Shown here piece after piece: positions 1-7,542 of a DNA stretch of 64,000 nucleotides. A program made the translations under genes and the position numbers. Below the pieces are notes generated by a model. The model made no database searches. It saw nothing but the letters and a program-made list of their open reading frames with translations, and was not told where the DNA came from. This stretch comes from Mycolicibacterium malmesburyense (lineage in GTDB: Bacteria > Actinomycetota > Actinomycetes > Mycobacteriales > Mycobacteriaceae): contig NZ_CVTB01000022.1 of assembly GCF_001050015.1 (NCBI RefSeq), positions 40,348 to 104,347 on the forward strand, read 5' to 3'. The first letter of the stretch is position 1, and every line of letters begins with the position of its first letter.

Positions 1-56
1 TGCCCCCGATCACCACCGCGCCGTACACCATCCCGACGGGTGAGCCGCAATAGCGC

Positions 57-725
57 TCATCTGCCGTTGGTGGACAGGCGCCGGCGCGCGTACGCCTTGA
101 GCTCCGCCGACAACGCGTCGGCGGCGAGCAGCTCGGGAAGCAACGACGAGTCGGACATCCTTGCGCGGAAGGCCAATTCGATCGTCACATCGTGATCGGG
201 CCGGTGCTCGACGACGATCTGATCGCCCGGGCCCACCGTTCCCGGGGAGATGACGCGCAAGTAGGCGCCGGGTTTGGCGGCCGCGGTGAAGGTCTTCATC
301 CACCGGTCGATCTGTAGGAAGGCCGCGAAAGTGCGGCACGGTGTGCGCGGCGCGGAGACCTCGAGCACCAGACCGTCGGCGCCGACCCGCCAGCGCTCGC
401 CGATCCGCGCCCGCGTGACGTCGACATCCGTCGTGGTGAGATTCTCCCCGAACATGCCGTTGGTCAGCGGGCGGGAGAGTCGACTTTCCCAGTCGTCGAG
501 GTCTTCTCGCGCGTAGACGTAGACGGCCTGGTCGTCACCGCCGTGAAGCTTCGTGTGCCCGATGGTGTCACCGACGAGTCCACTGCCCAGACCGCCGCGC
601 ATCGGACCCGGCGCACGCACGGCCACCCGGTCAGACACCGGAACCTTGTCGATGCCCGTTTTCCTCGACGGCGCATCGGGATTGACCCGCACACGCGCCA
701 CATTGACCGACAGCACTTCCGCCAC
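57..725 (-). CDS. MOSC domain protein (YiiM-like)
   Basis: A MOSC-domain protein of about 222 residues. The middle contains GDTIGHTKLHGGDDQAVY and GMFGENLTT, the conserved blocks of the YiiM/MOSC family, followed by PRTPCRTF with the single conserved cysteine that in this family handles molybdenum-cofactor sulfur or binds the cofactor. I chose the GTG at 725 (MAEVLSVNVARV...) because family members begin with this strand; the open frame extends to 791 without support. The physiological substrate is unknown; YiiM-type proteins reduce N-hydroxylated compounds. It stands alone, convergent with nothing upstream that is complete in the window. Confidence 0.85.
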   Translation of the reverse strand: MAEVLSVNVARVRVNPDAPSRKTGIDKVPVSDRVAVRAPGPMRGGLGSGLVGDTIGHTKLHGGDDQAVYVYAREDLDDWESRLSRPLTNGMFGENLTTTDVDVTRARIGERWRVGADGLVLEVSAPRTPCRTFAAFLQIDRWMKTFTAAAKPGAYLRVISPGTVGPGDQIVVEHRPDHDVTIELAFRARMSDSSLLPELLAADALSAELKAYARRRLSTNGR

Positions 726-851
726 CCGGACAGGGTAGCGGCGGGCGTCGATCACCGCCCCGCGGGATTTTTCCGTCGAGCCCCTTAACAAGCTCTACTA
801 CCGAGCGTAGTATTCAGCCGGTCGGTGTTGACGAAACGGAAGGTGCTTTCC

Positions 852-1283
852 GTGAAGTGGAGCTTCGCCCAGATCGGCCTGTTGGTCATCTCCGTCTTCC
901 ACGTCATCCAGGCGGTGATCGGGTTCATCGTGGAGCCGAGCTTCGCCACCGGCCCGGACGCACCGACCGCGCAGATATTCGGCATGGACTACAACGGCTG
1001 GCACGCCGTCGCGGGACTGGCCCTGTTCGGACCGGGATTGATCTTCGCGTTCCGCAAGTCTTGGTCGGTGCTGTATCTGCTCGCCGCGGGGGTGGCCGGC
1101 GCGCTGCCGGGCATCTGGGCCTTCTTCTCACAGCAGGTGGCGTACGTGTTCACGTTTCCCAACAACATCACCGACGCGGTGGTGCACTTGGTGACCGCCG
1201 CGGTGATGTTCTCGGTGGCCGGTATCCAGATCCGTATGGACGGTGGTCTGCAGAACTCGCTCGCCGATCTGCGTCATCGCTAG
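852..1283 (+). CDS. DUF4383-type integral membrane protein
   Basis: A 143-residue membrane protein with four hydrophobic segments (about residues 4-24, 47-66, 72-92 and 110-130). The layout and the FNYVHVF-like stretch (here VAYVFTFPNNITDAVVHL) match the actinobacterial DUF4383 family. GTG 852 is preferred because GGAAGG lies 8 bases upstream; an in-frame GTG at 825 lacks a ribosome site. Function is unknown. The stop codon is the first part of a long inverted repeat that may end transcription. Confidence 0.75.
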   Translation: MKWSFAQIGLLVISVFHVIQAVIGFIVEPSFATGPDAPTAQIFGMDYNGWHAVAGLALFGPGLIFAFRKSWSVLYLLAAGVAGALPGIWAFFSQQVAYVFTFPNNITDAVVHLVTAAVMFSVAGIQIRMDGGLQNSLADLRHR

Positions 1284-1347
1284 TGTGCGCTCAGATCGCC
1301 AAAAACCGTCGTACGGCTCGTATTTGCGATCTACGTGCACACTAGCG
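1278..1347. repeat. Long imperfect inverted repeat
   Basis: A 70-bp palindrome beginning at the stop codon of the DUF4383 gene. Outer arms are GCTAGTGTGC (1279-1288) and GCACACTAGC (1337-1346); inner arms are AGATCGC (1293-1299) and GCGATCT (1326-1332), with a loop containing GTCGTAC. It has no poly-T tract. It could be a bidirectional terminator or a REP-like intergenic element. Confidence 0.7.
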
Positions 1348-1378
1348 CGAGGGGCGGCACGAGCACCGTTGAGCCGCC

Positions 1379-1504
1379 CTACTCGGTGACGTCCTCATCG
1401 TCGGCCGACGGCAGCCCTTCGGGCGGCGGCGTCGAGTACGCAGGAGCGGCCGGCGGAACCTCACCCTGGTCCGCGTCTTCCGAGGGCTGTTCGGGTGAGC
1501 TCAT
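1379..1504 (-). CDS. Small acidic proline-rich protein
   Basis: A 41-residue open frame that starts at ATG 1504 with AGGAG seven bases upstream, a strong ribosome site. It is rich in Pro, Glu and Asp (SSPEQPSEDADQGEVPP..., ending DDEDVTE) and has no membrane segment or cysteine, so it is probably disordered. I do not recognise a family. The frame extends upstream to 1663, but the start is decided by the ribosome site. Confidence 0.5.
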   Translation of the reverse strand: MSSPEQPSEDADQGEVPPAAPAYSTPPPEGLPSADDEDVTE

Positions 1505-1655
1505 CAGTTTTCTCCTGTTCCGTGGTGGTCTCGCCGAGCGATACCCCCGCCCATCGGGCGAGAAACCGCGGACTTGGGATCGGTAGCCCCATGGTTTTCG
1601 TGTACTGGTCTCGACGACGCCCACCGAGCGCCGATTACGAGGCGAAGGAACGGAC

Positions 1656-2063
1656 ATGTACACACCTCACCCGCCCAAGAGGCTGCTGGGCGCGGCACTG
1701 ATGTCGATCGCGATCGCGAGCGCCGGCCTCGGCTCGGCTGCGGGCACCGCCCAGGCCCTGCCCGCCGGGCCGGCGCCGTCGCAAGCGTGGCCGGGATGCC
1801 CGGACTCCAACCCGTCGGGGCCTTGCCGCTGGTGCCCGGGCGATCCGCCCGTTCAGACCGGAAACCTGCGGGTCAACCCGGTGGTGTGGGACAACAACGT
1901 GTGCCACACCTATTGGTACGTCTACCACGGGCAGGGCAACGTCGCGCAGAACATCTTCGAAGGTGAGGTGCCGCCACCGCCGCCTCCGCCACCGCCGGGC
2001 TTCACACCACCGCTTCCGCCGGGCTGGTGCTGGTCACTTTTCCTCCCTGGACCATGCCCCTAA
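1656..2063 (+). CDS. Secreted proline-rich protein with cysteine pairs
   Basis: A 135-residue exported protein. A positively charged start (HPPKRLL) and hydrophobic core up to about residue 33 end in the AQA cleavage motif. The mature part holds several cysteines (CPDSNPSGPCRWCPG, CHTYWYVYHG) and then a run of prolines near the C-terminus (PPPPPPPPPGF), as in many mycobacterial cell-wall associated proteins. GAAGGAA lies just before the ATG. Function is unknown. Confidence 0.75.
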   Translation: MYTPHPPKRLLGAALMSIAIASAGLGSAAGTAQALPAGPAPSQAWPGCPDSNPSGPCRWCPGDPPVQTGNLRVNPVVWDNNVCHTYWYVYHGQGNVAQNIFEGEVPPPPPPPPPGFTPPLPPGWCWSLFLPGPCP

Positions 2064-2072
2064 TATCGGCCG

Positions 2073-2372
2073 ATGGGTGAAGCCGGGCGAACCGATGACG
2101 GCCGCTACATCGTCGTCAACGGTCGCCGGTGGCGTGCCACCGATCCCGCCATACCCGAGGATCGGCGAGCGGAGCTGACCCGGATCCTGATGGCGTGGCG
2201 TCGAGAAGTACGCCGCACCAAGGGAACCGACGCCGAACAGGCCGCACGGGCAGGCGTCCACGCGGCGAAGGTCGCGCTCGGCGAGCGCGGCACACCGCCG
2301 TGGTGGGAGCAGACCGACGAACAACGCCGCCGACGGTGGGAGGCAAGAATCGACGCGCCCGACGGCGACTGA
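2073..2372 (+). CDS. Conserved hypothetical protein
   Basis: A 99-residue soluble, highly charged protein (Arg-rich, with YIVVNGRRWRATDP near the N-terminus and a helical AAKVALGERGTPPWWEQ stretch). Similar short proteins are common in mycobacteria and are sometimes loosely called Tol biopolymer transporter-like, which I cannot support here. It begins nine bases after the secreted protein ends, so the two may be co-transcribed. Confidence 0.65.
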   Translation: MGEAGRTDDGRYIVVNGRRWRATDPAIPEDRRAELTRILMAWRREVRRTKGTDAEQAARAGVHAAKVALGERGTPPWWEQTDEQRRRRWEARIDAPDGD

Positions 2373-2384
2373 CCGCACCCGGCG

Positions 2385-2696
2385 TCAGGCGCGTCGCACG
2401 CCGGAAACCGCCGAGCGCGGCAGACGCCCGGCACGCGAGTGGCCGCACATCCTGTCGCCTCGGATGTGGACGTCGAAGTCGAGCTTGAGCCGCATGGGTT
2501 TGGTCGCCGTCTGGCGCCACGTGACCCGTTGGCCGTCAACATCTTCGGCGATAGCGATGTCGGCAAGCGGAACGGTTTCGGCCTTGCCCGCCGCCGTGCC
2601 ACTGACAGCGCCGTCGCGCTCAACGAAGCTGTAGACCACCTGAAGGGTTCCGACCGGCGTCTTGATACTGACGTCCCAGTCGCCGATCACACTCAT
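2385..2696 (-). CDS. Conserved hypothetical protein
   Basis: A 103-residue protein beginning MSVIGDWDVSIKTPVGTLQVVYSF, a predicted beta-rich fold resembling small lipocalin-like or DUF domains that bind or sense a ligand. The last 25 residues are Arg-rich and may be a divergent tail. Its ATG overlaps the stop codon of the upstream DJ-1/PfpI gene in an ATGA arrangement, so the two are translationally coupled. Confidence 0.6.
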   Translation of the reverse strand: MSVIGDWDVSIKTPVGTLQVVYSFVERDGAVSGTAAGKAETVPLADIAIAEDVDGQRVTWRQTATKPMRLKLDFDVHIRGDRMCGHSRAGRLPRSAVSGVRRA

Positions 2697-3352
2697 CTTT
2701 CCGGCACCTTCGGTTCGCGGCCGGTGTCGGTCCAGACGGTGCCGCGCCGCTCGTAGGCGAACAGTCCCTCGACGGCGAGTGCGATCCGCGGGCCGTAACT
2801 TCGGTCGAGCAGATGAAGTGCGAGGTCCAGACCCGAGGTGACTCCACCGGCACTCACCAGGTCACCGTCGTCGACGACCCTGGCCGACACCGGGATTGCG
2901 CCCGTCGCCTCCAGCACGTCCACGCCGAGATGGTGGGTGGTGGCGTGGCGGCCGTCGAGGAGGCCCGCCATCGCCAGCGCGAGCGAGCCACCGCAGACGG
3001 TCGCGACCGTGATCGCCGGATTGGCGACGGCTTCGCGCATCAACGGCACCGCGGCGGTGTCGCCGAAGCGGGCGAGCAGGACCGGGATGGTGGCGACGAC
3101 GTCGGGGTCTCCGTCGAGAGGACCCGAAGCGCCGGGCACGATCACGTAACCGGGCTTGGTGGGATCGAGCGGGCCCGTGGCGCGCAGCGCCAAACCGCGC
3201 GAACCGCTGACCACCGACCGCGGTCCCTCGGCGGAAACGAACTCGACGTCGACTTCACCGCCGACGAAATCGCTGCCCGCAACGAGCACTTCGAACGGGG
3301 CGATCGCGTCGAGCGGATCGAAGCCGTCGAACAATACGATCTGCGCGTGCAC
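2693..3352 (-). CDS. DJ-1/PfpI family protein
   Basis: About 219 residues with the class-I glutamine amidotransferase-like fold of DJ-1/PfpI. Visible features are QIVLFDGFDPLDAIAPFEVL at the N-terminus and the nucleophile elbow ATVCGGSLALAMAGLLDGR, where the Cys would be catalytic, followed by the TTHH block. This arrangement is close to isonitrile hydratase and ThiJ-type proteins; the substrate is unknown. GTG 3352 is chosen because the HD-domain gene upstream ends at 3360. It sits in a three-gene minus-strand run: HD protein, this gene, small hypothetical. Confidence 0.8.
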   Translation of the reverse strand: MHAQIVLFDGFDPLDAIAPFEVLVAGSDFVGGEVDVEFVSAEGPRSVVSGSRGLALRATGPLDPTKPGYVIVPGASGPLDGDPDVVATIPVLLARFGDTAAVPLMREAVANPAITVATVCGGSLALAMAGLLDGRHATTHHLGVDVLEATGAIPVSARVVDDGDLVSAGGVTSGLDLALHLLDRSYGPRIALAVEGLFAYERRGTVWTDTGREPKVPER

Positions 3353-3359
3353 GACGGTG

Positions 3360-4067
3360 TCACTGGGAAGCAGCCGCGTCGCGCAGCGGCTGGTCACCCC
3401 ATCCGGAACCGCTCACCAGATCGAAGAACGAGATCGACGGCCCGTTGATCAGTTCGTGGAGGTGTGCGGGAAACGACAGCGGGGGAGCCTTCATCGGGTT
3501 GGCGCGCACGTCGCGGACGATGGCGTCGGCGATCGCGTAGCCGAGATCATGGCGCGGCCACGCAGCATGGACGCGGTCGACGAAACCGGGCGAGAGCAGG
3601 TGCTTGTCGACTCCGTTGATGTCGAGCGCGATTCCGTTGAACGTCACCGCCTGCTCCGGGCCGAAACGGTTGGCCAGGCCGACGCTCGTGTGGAGTGCAA
3701 TGGCCTGCCAGACCGTGGTGATCCGCTCATCCGCAAGACCTTGTCGACGAAGGAAGTCCGCGGCCGCGTCGGCCCCGTCGACCTCGAAACGCTGATCACC
3801 CCGACCGGCGTCCGTGACGCCCAGGTCGTGCAGGAGGCAGGCGAAGAAGACGAGTTCGTCGTCGTAGTCGCTGCCGCTGCGCACCCCTCGCGCGGCCGCG
3901 ATCTCCCGCGCGAACAGATAGCTGCGAACACAGTGGTTCGCGAGGTATTCCGCTGAGACATCGAACACGAATCGCATTGCCGCCGAGGAGGTTTCCGAAT
4001 CGGGTAGGCCCCATCGGGCGGCATGCGTTTCTGTGTCCGCGAGCGTGGCGAGTTCTTCGTTGACCAT
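3360..4067 (-). CDS. HD domain phosphohydrolase-like protein
   Basis: A 235-residue HD-domain protein. The metal-binding signature is seen as NHCVRSYLFA followed by LLHDLGV, with a later ALHTS histidine, in the order typical of small HD hydrolases related to cyanamide hydratase. It is first of the three-gene run that ends with the DJ-1/PfpI protein, and the pairing of an HD hydratase-like protein with a possible nitrile or isonitrile hydratase hints at nitrile/cyanamide chemistry. That link is inference; the substrate is not visible. Confidence 0.75.
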   Translation of the reverse strand: MVNEELATLADTETHAARWGLPDSETSSAAMRFVFDVSAEYLANHCVRSYLFAREIAAARGVRSGSDYDDELVFFACLLHDLGVTDAGRGDQRFEVDGADAAADFLRRQGLADERITTVWQAIALHTSVGLANRFGPEQAVTFNGIALDINGVDKHLLSPGFVDRVHAAWPRHDLGYAIADAIVRDVRANPMKAPPLSFPAHLHELINGPSISFFDLVSGSGWGDQPLRDAAASQ

Positions 4068-4223
4068 GCCCTCACAGTGCCGGGATGCGACAGAGCCTGA
4101 CTAGTGGCAAAAAGGACAACAACCAACGAGATCTAGCCACTGCCCGATAGTCGACCGGCGGCAGTCGTGGCCGATGTCACTGCGTCACAGCAGATTCGGC
4201 CCTCACCGCTAGGGTGGTTTGAC

Positions 4224-4742
4224 ATGCAGGACTGGACCGCCGCCGCGGCCATCGGGGACTCGGACTGCGAACGCATCGGTGGTGCGTTCCTGGCCCAGCC
4301 CGTGCTCGCGCTCACCAGCCTGGCGTATGTCGCCGCGGGACTCGCCGCGCTGTGGTGGGCTCTGCGGTCGAGGGCACCGCTGGCCGGGGTCGTGGCAGGC
4401 GCGCTCGTCGCCGTCGGATTCGGCAGTTTCGTCTATCACGGACCACAGCCGCCATGGGCGGGGCCGGTCCACGACTGGCCCATCGTCGTCCTGGCGGCGG
4501 TGTGTGTCGTCGCCGTCGCCCGGAGCGCGCGGCAGCGGCCGGCGGTGTGCATCGGGGCGGCCGGTGTCTTCGCGCTCGGGCTCGCCGCCTATGCCGCGGG
4601 ACGCACGGGCTCGCCGTTGTGCCGGCCCGACAGCTGGTGGCAGTTCCACGGTGCGTGGCATGTGTTGTCGGGCGCCGCAGCGGGATTAGCCGCCGGGGCA
4701 GCCGTGCGCGCAGGTCAGTATCGTTCACGTCGATGCCGCTAG
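4224..4742 (+). CDS. Multi-spanning membrane protein, possible CREST-type hydrolase
   Basis: A 172-residue protein with about six hydrophobic segments. Conserved polar residues fall in the membrane: FGSFVYHGPQPPW, VHDWP and WWQFHGAWHVLSG. The Ser-His, His-Asp and two-His pattern resembles the CREST superfamily (alkaline ceramidases and related zinc hydrolases). I prefer ATG 4224 over the GTG at 4167, which would add a non-hydrophobic leader. It overlaps the next gene by 10 bases, so the two are coupled. The activity assignment is inference. Confidence 0.6.
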   Translation: MQDWTAAAAIGDSDCERIGGAFLAQPVLALTSLAYVAAGLAALWWALRSRAPLAGVVAGALVAVGFGSFVYHGPQPPWAGPVHDWPIVVLAAVCVVAVARSARQRPAVCIGAAGVFALGLAAYAAGRTGSPLCRPDSWWQFHGAWHVLSGAAAGLAAGAAVRAGQYRSRRCR

Positions 4743-6316
4743 ATCGAACGCCCGGCGGTCGCGTCCGCCGTAGCCTGCGAAACGCGTTGCGCGGCCCTCG
4801 CGATCCCGCCCCCGTCGCGGGTCAGCGCCGCAGGCGATCCGACGGGATGGGCGATCTGCACACCCGCAAGGTGCTCGATCTGACGATCCGCCTCGCCGAG
4901 GTGATGTTGTCGTCGGGCTCCGGCACCGCGGACGTGGTCGCGACCGCTCAGGACGTCGCCCAGGCGTACCGACTCACCGACTGCGTCGTCGACATCTTCG
5001 TCACCACCGTCATCGTGTCGGCCCTGCCGACCGCGGACAGCCCGCCCGTGACCATCGTCCGGTCCGTGCACACCCGGTCGACGGACTACACCCGGCTGGG
5101 CGAACTCGACCAGCTGGTGGGACGGATCACCTCCGGCGGTGTGACGGTCGACCAGGCGCACGAGGCGATGGACGAGCTGACCGAACGGCCACACCCCTAC
5201 CCGCGGTGGCTGGCGACCGCGGGGTGGGCCGGTTTCGCACTGGGCATCGCGATGCTTCTCGGTGGCGGCTGGTTGACCTGCCTACTGGCCGCGACCACAT
5301 CGGGGGTCATCGACCAGGTCGGCCGGCGGCTCAATCGCATCGGTACCCCGTTCTTCTTCCAGCACGCCGCGGGCGCCGCGATCGCGACATCGGTCGCCGT
5401 CGCGGCCTTCCTGTACGCCGATATCGGGCCGACGGTCATGGTGGCCACCGGCATCGTGGTGTTGCTGTCCGGGCTGACGTTCGTCGGCGCAATGCAGGAC
5501 GCGGTGACCGGATACATGCTGACCGCCCTCGCACGGTTGGGGGAAGCGGTGTTGCTGACCGCGGGAATCGTCGTAGGCATCCTGGCGGGCCTGCAGATCG
5601 CCCAAATCGCGGGCGTCACGATCTCGCTGCACGTCGACGCAACGGAGTCGTTCATCGCACCCAGTGGGGCGGTGAAGATATTGGTCGCGGTGATCGGCGC
5701 GGGGCTGGCAGGCGCAGCCCTGACCGTGGCGAGCTATGCGCCGCTGCGGGCCATCCTCACCGCCGGGCTGGCGGCCGGTCTCGCGGAAGCGGTGCTGATC
5801 GCCTTGGGCAACGCGGGATTCGGTCAGGTCTTCGCGAGCGGCGTGGCGGCGGTCGGCGTCGGTATCGTCGCCACGTTGATCTCGATCCGTCGGCAAGCGC
5901 CGGCGCTGGTGACCGCCACCGCGGGCATCATGCCGATGCTTCCGGGACTTGCGGTGTTCCGCGCGGTGTTCTCCTTCGCCGTCGACGGCAACTTCGACAA
6001 CGGCATCCGCCAGATGATGTCGGCGATCGCCATCGCACTCGCCCTCGGCAGCGGGGTGGTCCTGGGTGAGTTCATCGGCTCGCCGCTGCGCTACCGCGCC
6101 GGGCGCATCGGTGACTTCGTACGCAAGGAGGGCCCGCCTGGTCTCCGTCGCGCGGTGGGACGCGTCGTGCAACTGCGACCGGCCGAGGATCAACCGAGCG
6201 AGATCATCCCGCGCACGCGCAGCGTCGCGCTGGAACCGGAATCGCCCGGCGACGCCGAGGAAGGCGCCGAGGACGGCGAGACGTCCGACGGCGACGAGGA
6301 CCCCGCCGAGCGCTAG
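4733..6316 (+). CDS. Threonine/serine exporter family (ThrE-like) protein
   Basis: A 527-residue protein with the ThrE architecture. A cytoplasmic N-terminal domain (about residues 40-150, with LTIRLAEVMLSSGSGTADV and VDIFVTTVIVS) is followed by about ten membrane segments, including the HAAGAAIATSVAVAAFLY and TAGIMPMLPGLAVFRAV blocks typical of the family. The C-terminal 60 residues are charged and acidic. ThrE exports threonine and serine in Corynebacterium. The ATG at 4733 overlaps the previous gene, which supports this start. Confidence 0.88.
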   Translation: MPLDRTPGGRVRRSLRNALRGPRDPAPVAGQRRRRSDGMGDLHTRKVLDLTIRLAEVMLSSGSGTADVVATAQDVAQAYRLTDCVVDIFVTTVIVSALPTADSPPVTIVRSVHTRSTDYTRLGELDQLVGRITSGGVTVDQAHEAMDELTERPHPYPRWLATAGWAGFALGIAMLLGGGWLTCLLAATTSGVIDQVGRRLNRIGTPFFFQHAAGAAIATSVAVAAFLYADIGPTVMVATGIVVLLSGLTFVGAMQDAVTGYMLTALARLGEAVLLTAGIVVGILAGLQIAQIAGVTISLHVDATESFIAPSGAVKILVAVIGAGLAGAALTVASYAPLRAILTAGLAAGLAEAVLIALGNAGFGQVFASGVAAVGVGIVATLISIRRQAPALVTATAGIMPMLPGLAVFRAVFSFAVDGNFDNGIRQMMSAIAIALALGSGVVLGEFIGSPLRYRAGRIGDFVRKEGPPGLRRAVGRVVQLRPAEDQPSEIIPRTRSVALEPESPGDAEEGAEDGETSDGDEDPAER

Positions 6317-6402
6317 GCGGCGACACGCCCCGCGTTTGGCCGGAGCAAATGCAGGCTATAAATTCGAAGCATCGCATTCGCTCGACCGCTGGAGGCACGC
6401 TC

Positions 6403-6747
6403 ATGAGGTTGTCCAAGACCGCGCTGGCTGCCATCGCAGGCGGGTTGACCGCGACGACGCTGGGGTTGAGCGCTCCGGCGGCCGCCCAGCCGGCCCCGCC
6501 GCCGCCGCCTCCGCGCCCACCCCTGGCCGCTGAAGTTCCTCCGCCTCCGCCACCGCCGGGCATGGCTCCGCCACCCGCGAGGCCGATGGCCGGCGAACCG
6601 GTTCCGGCGTGGGCGCCGCGCAAGCCGGCCGAAACCTGGCTCGGTGAACCCGTCGTGTGGTTCTCGGGCTGGGGCGGCCGCTGGGGCGTGTGGAAGAACG
6701 GCGCCTTCATCCACCTGTCAAAGAACCCGGTCACCGCCGGCGGCTGA
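6403..6747 (+). CDS. Secreted proline-rich small protein
   Basis: A 114-residue exported protein. ATG 6403 follows GGAGG at a normal distance. The signal peptide (MRLSKTALAAIAGG...) ends near APAAAQPAPP, then two proline tracts lead to a C-terminal domain with LGEPVVWFSGWGGRWGVWKNGAFIHL. This resembles small mycobacterial cell-envelope proteins of unknown function. It stands between the exporter and a convergent lipoprotein gene. Confidence 0.75.
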   Translation: MRLSKTALAAIAGGLTATTLGLSAPAAAQPAPPPPPPRPPLAAEVPPPPPPPGMAPPPARPMAGEPVPAWAPRKPAETWLGEPVVWFSGWGGRWGVWKNGAFIHLSKNPVTAGG

Positions 6748-6757
6748 CCCGCCTACA

Positions 6758-7405
6758 TCACCTCGAGGCGTCGAGGATCTTGATCGCGAAGATCAGCGAG
6801 TCGCCGGGCTGGATTCCCGCGGCGGGCTGACCGTCGGGGTACCCGTCGGCCGACGTCATCGCCACGGCCACGGTAGACCCGACCTTCTGCCCGGCGATGG
6901 CCTTCTGGAACCCCGGCACGACTCCGTCGAGCGGGAAGTCGACCGGCATGCCGCGTTCGTAGCTGTTGTCGAACACCGACCCGTCGCGTCCGTTGACGCC
7001 CATGTAGCAGACGAAGACCGTGGCCGTATCCGAGACCACCGGACCGTCGCCGGCCTTCAGCGTGTGCACCTGCGTCTCGGAGACGCTGAACGGCGCCTGC
7101 ACGTTGATCAGCGGTGCCGCCGCATCAGTGGACCCGGTGACGGCGACGCTGCCGGTGTCGCCGTTGAGCGTCCACTCAGGAGCGGTGTCCGTGCGCGGCA
7201 TCGCCGTCGGGCACATCGCGCTCGCAGGGTCGCCCGTCTCGACAGGGGGCGGAATGAACTCGTCGGCCAGGGAGGACGTGCTGGTCGACGGCGTCGTGCT
7301 GGTCGACGACGCCTCCGTTTCGGAGCCGCATGCGGCGAGGGCCATGGCCAACGATGCGGTGCAGGCCAGCAGCCCGAGGGGGAAAGACACACGCGAGGTA
7401 TTCAC
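6758..7405 (-). CDS. FKBP-type peptidyl-prolyl isomerase lipoprotein
   Basis: A 215-residue lipoprotein starting at GTG 7405 (MNTSRVSFPLGLL). The lipobox LAAC places the lipidated Cys at residue 26. A Ser/Thr-rich linker follows, and the C-terminal half is an FKBP domain (VFVCYMG, GSVFDNSYERG, FPLDGVVPGFQKAI, KVGSTVAVA, IQPGDSLIFAIKIL). It would assist folding of proteins outside the membrane. Some FKBP active-site aromatics are kept (Tyr, Phe, Asp), so activity is plausible. Confidence 0.88.
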   Translation of the reverse strand: MNTSRVSFPLGLLACTASLAMALAACGSETEASSTSTTPSTSTSSLADEFIPPPVETGDPASAMCPTAMPRTDTAPEWTLNGDTGSVAVTGSTDAAAPLINVQAPFSVSETQVHTLKAGDGPVVSDTATVFVCYMGVNGRDGSVFDNSYERGMPVDFPLDGVVPGFQKAIAGQKVGSTVAVAMTSADGYPDGQPAAGIQPGDSLIFAIKILDASR

Positions 7406-7542
7406 GGCCGTCAGGCTACAGACCGCCCCAATCGGGGGTCCTGGTGGCCGCGGGCGGGCGCGTGGTGGCGTCCTGGTCTGAAACCGCACTCTCGACGACG
7501 TCCTGTGCCACCGTTTGAGACAGCCTGCCGAAGAGGGGCGCG

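Noticed and set aside
1..56. Possible partial gene starting near 31 on the minus strand
   Set aside because: Only about ten residues lie in the window, too short to support.
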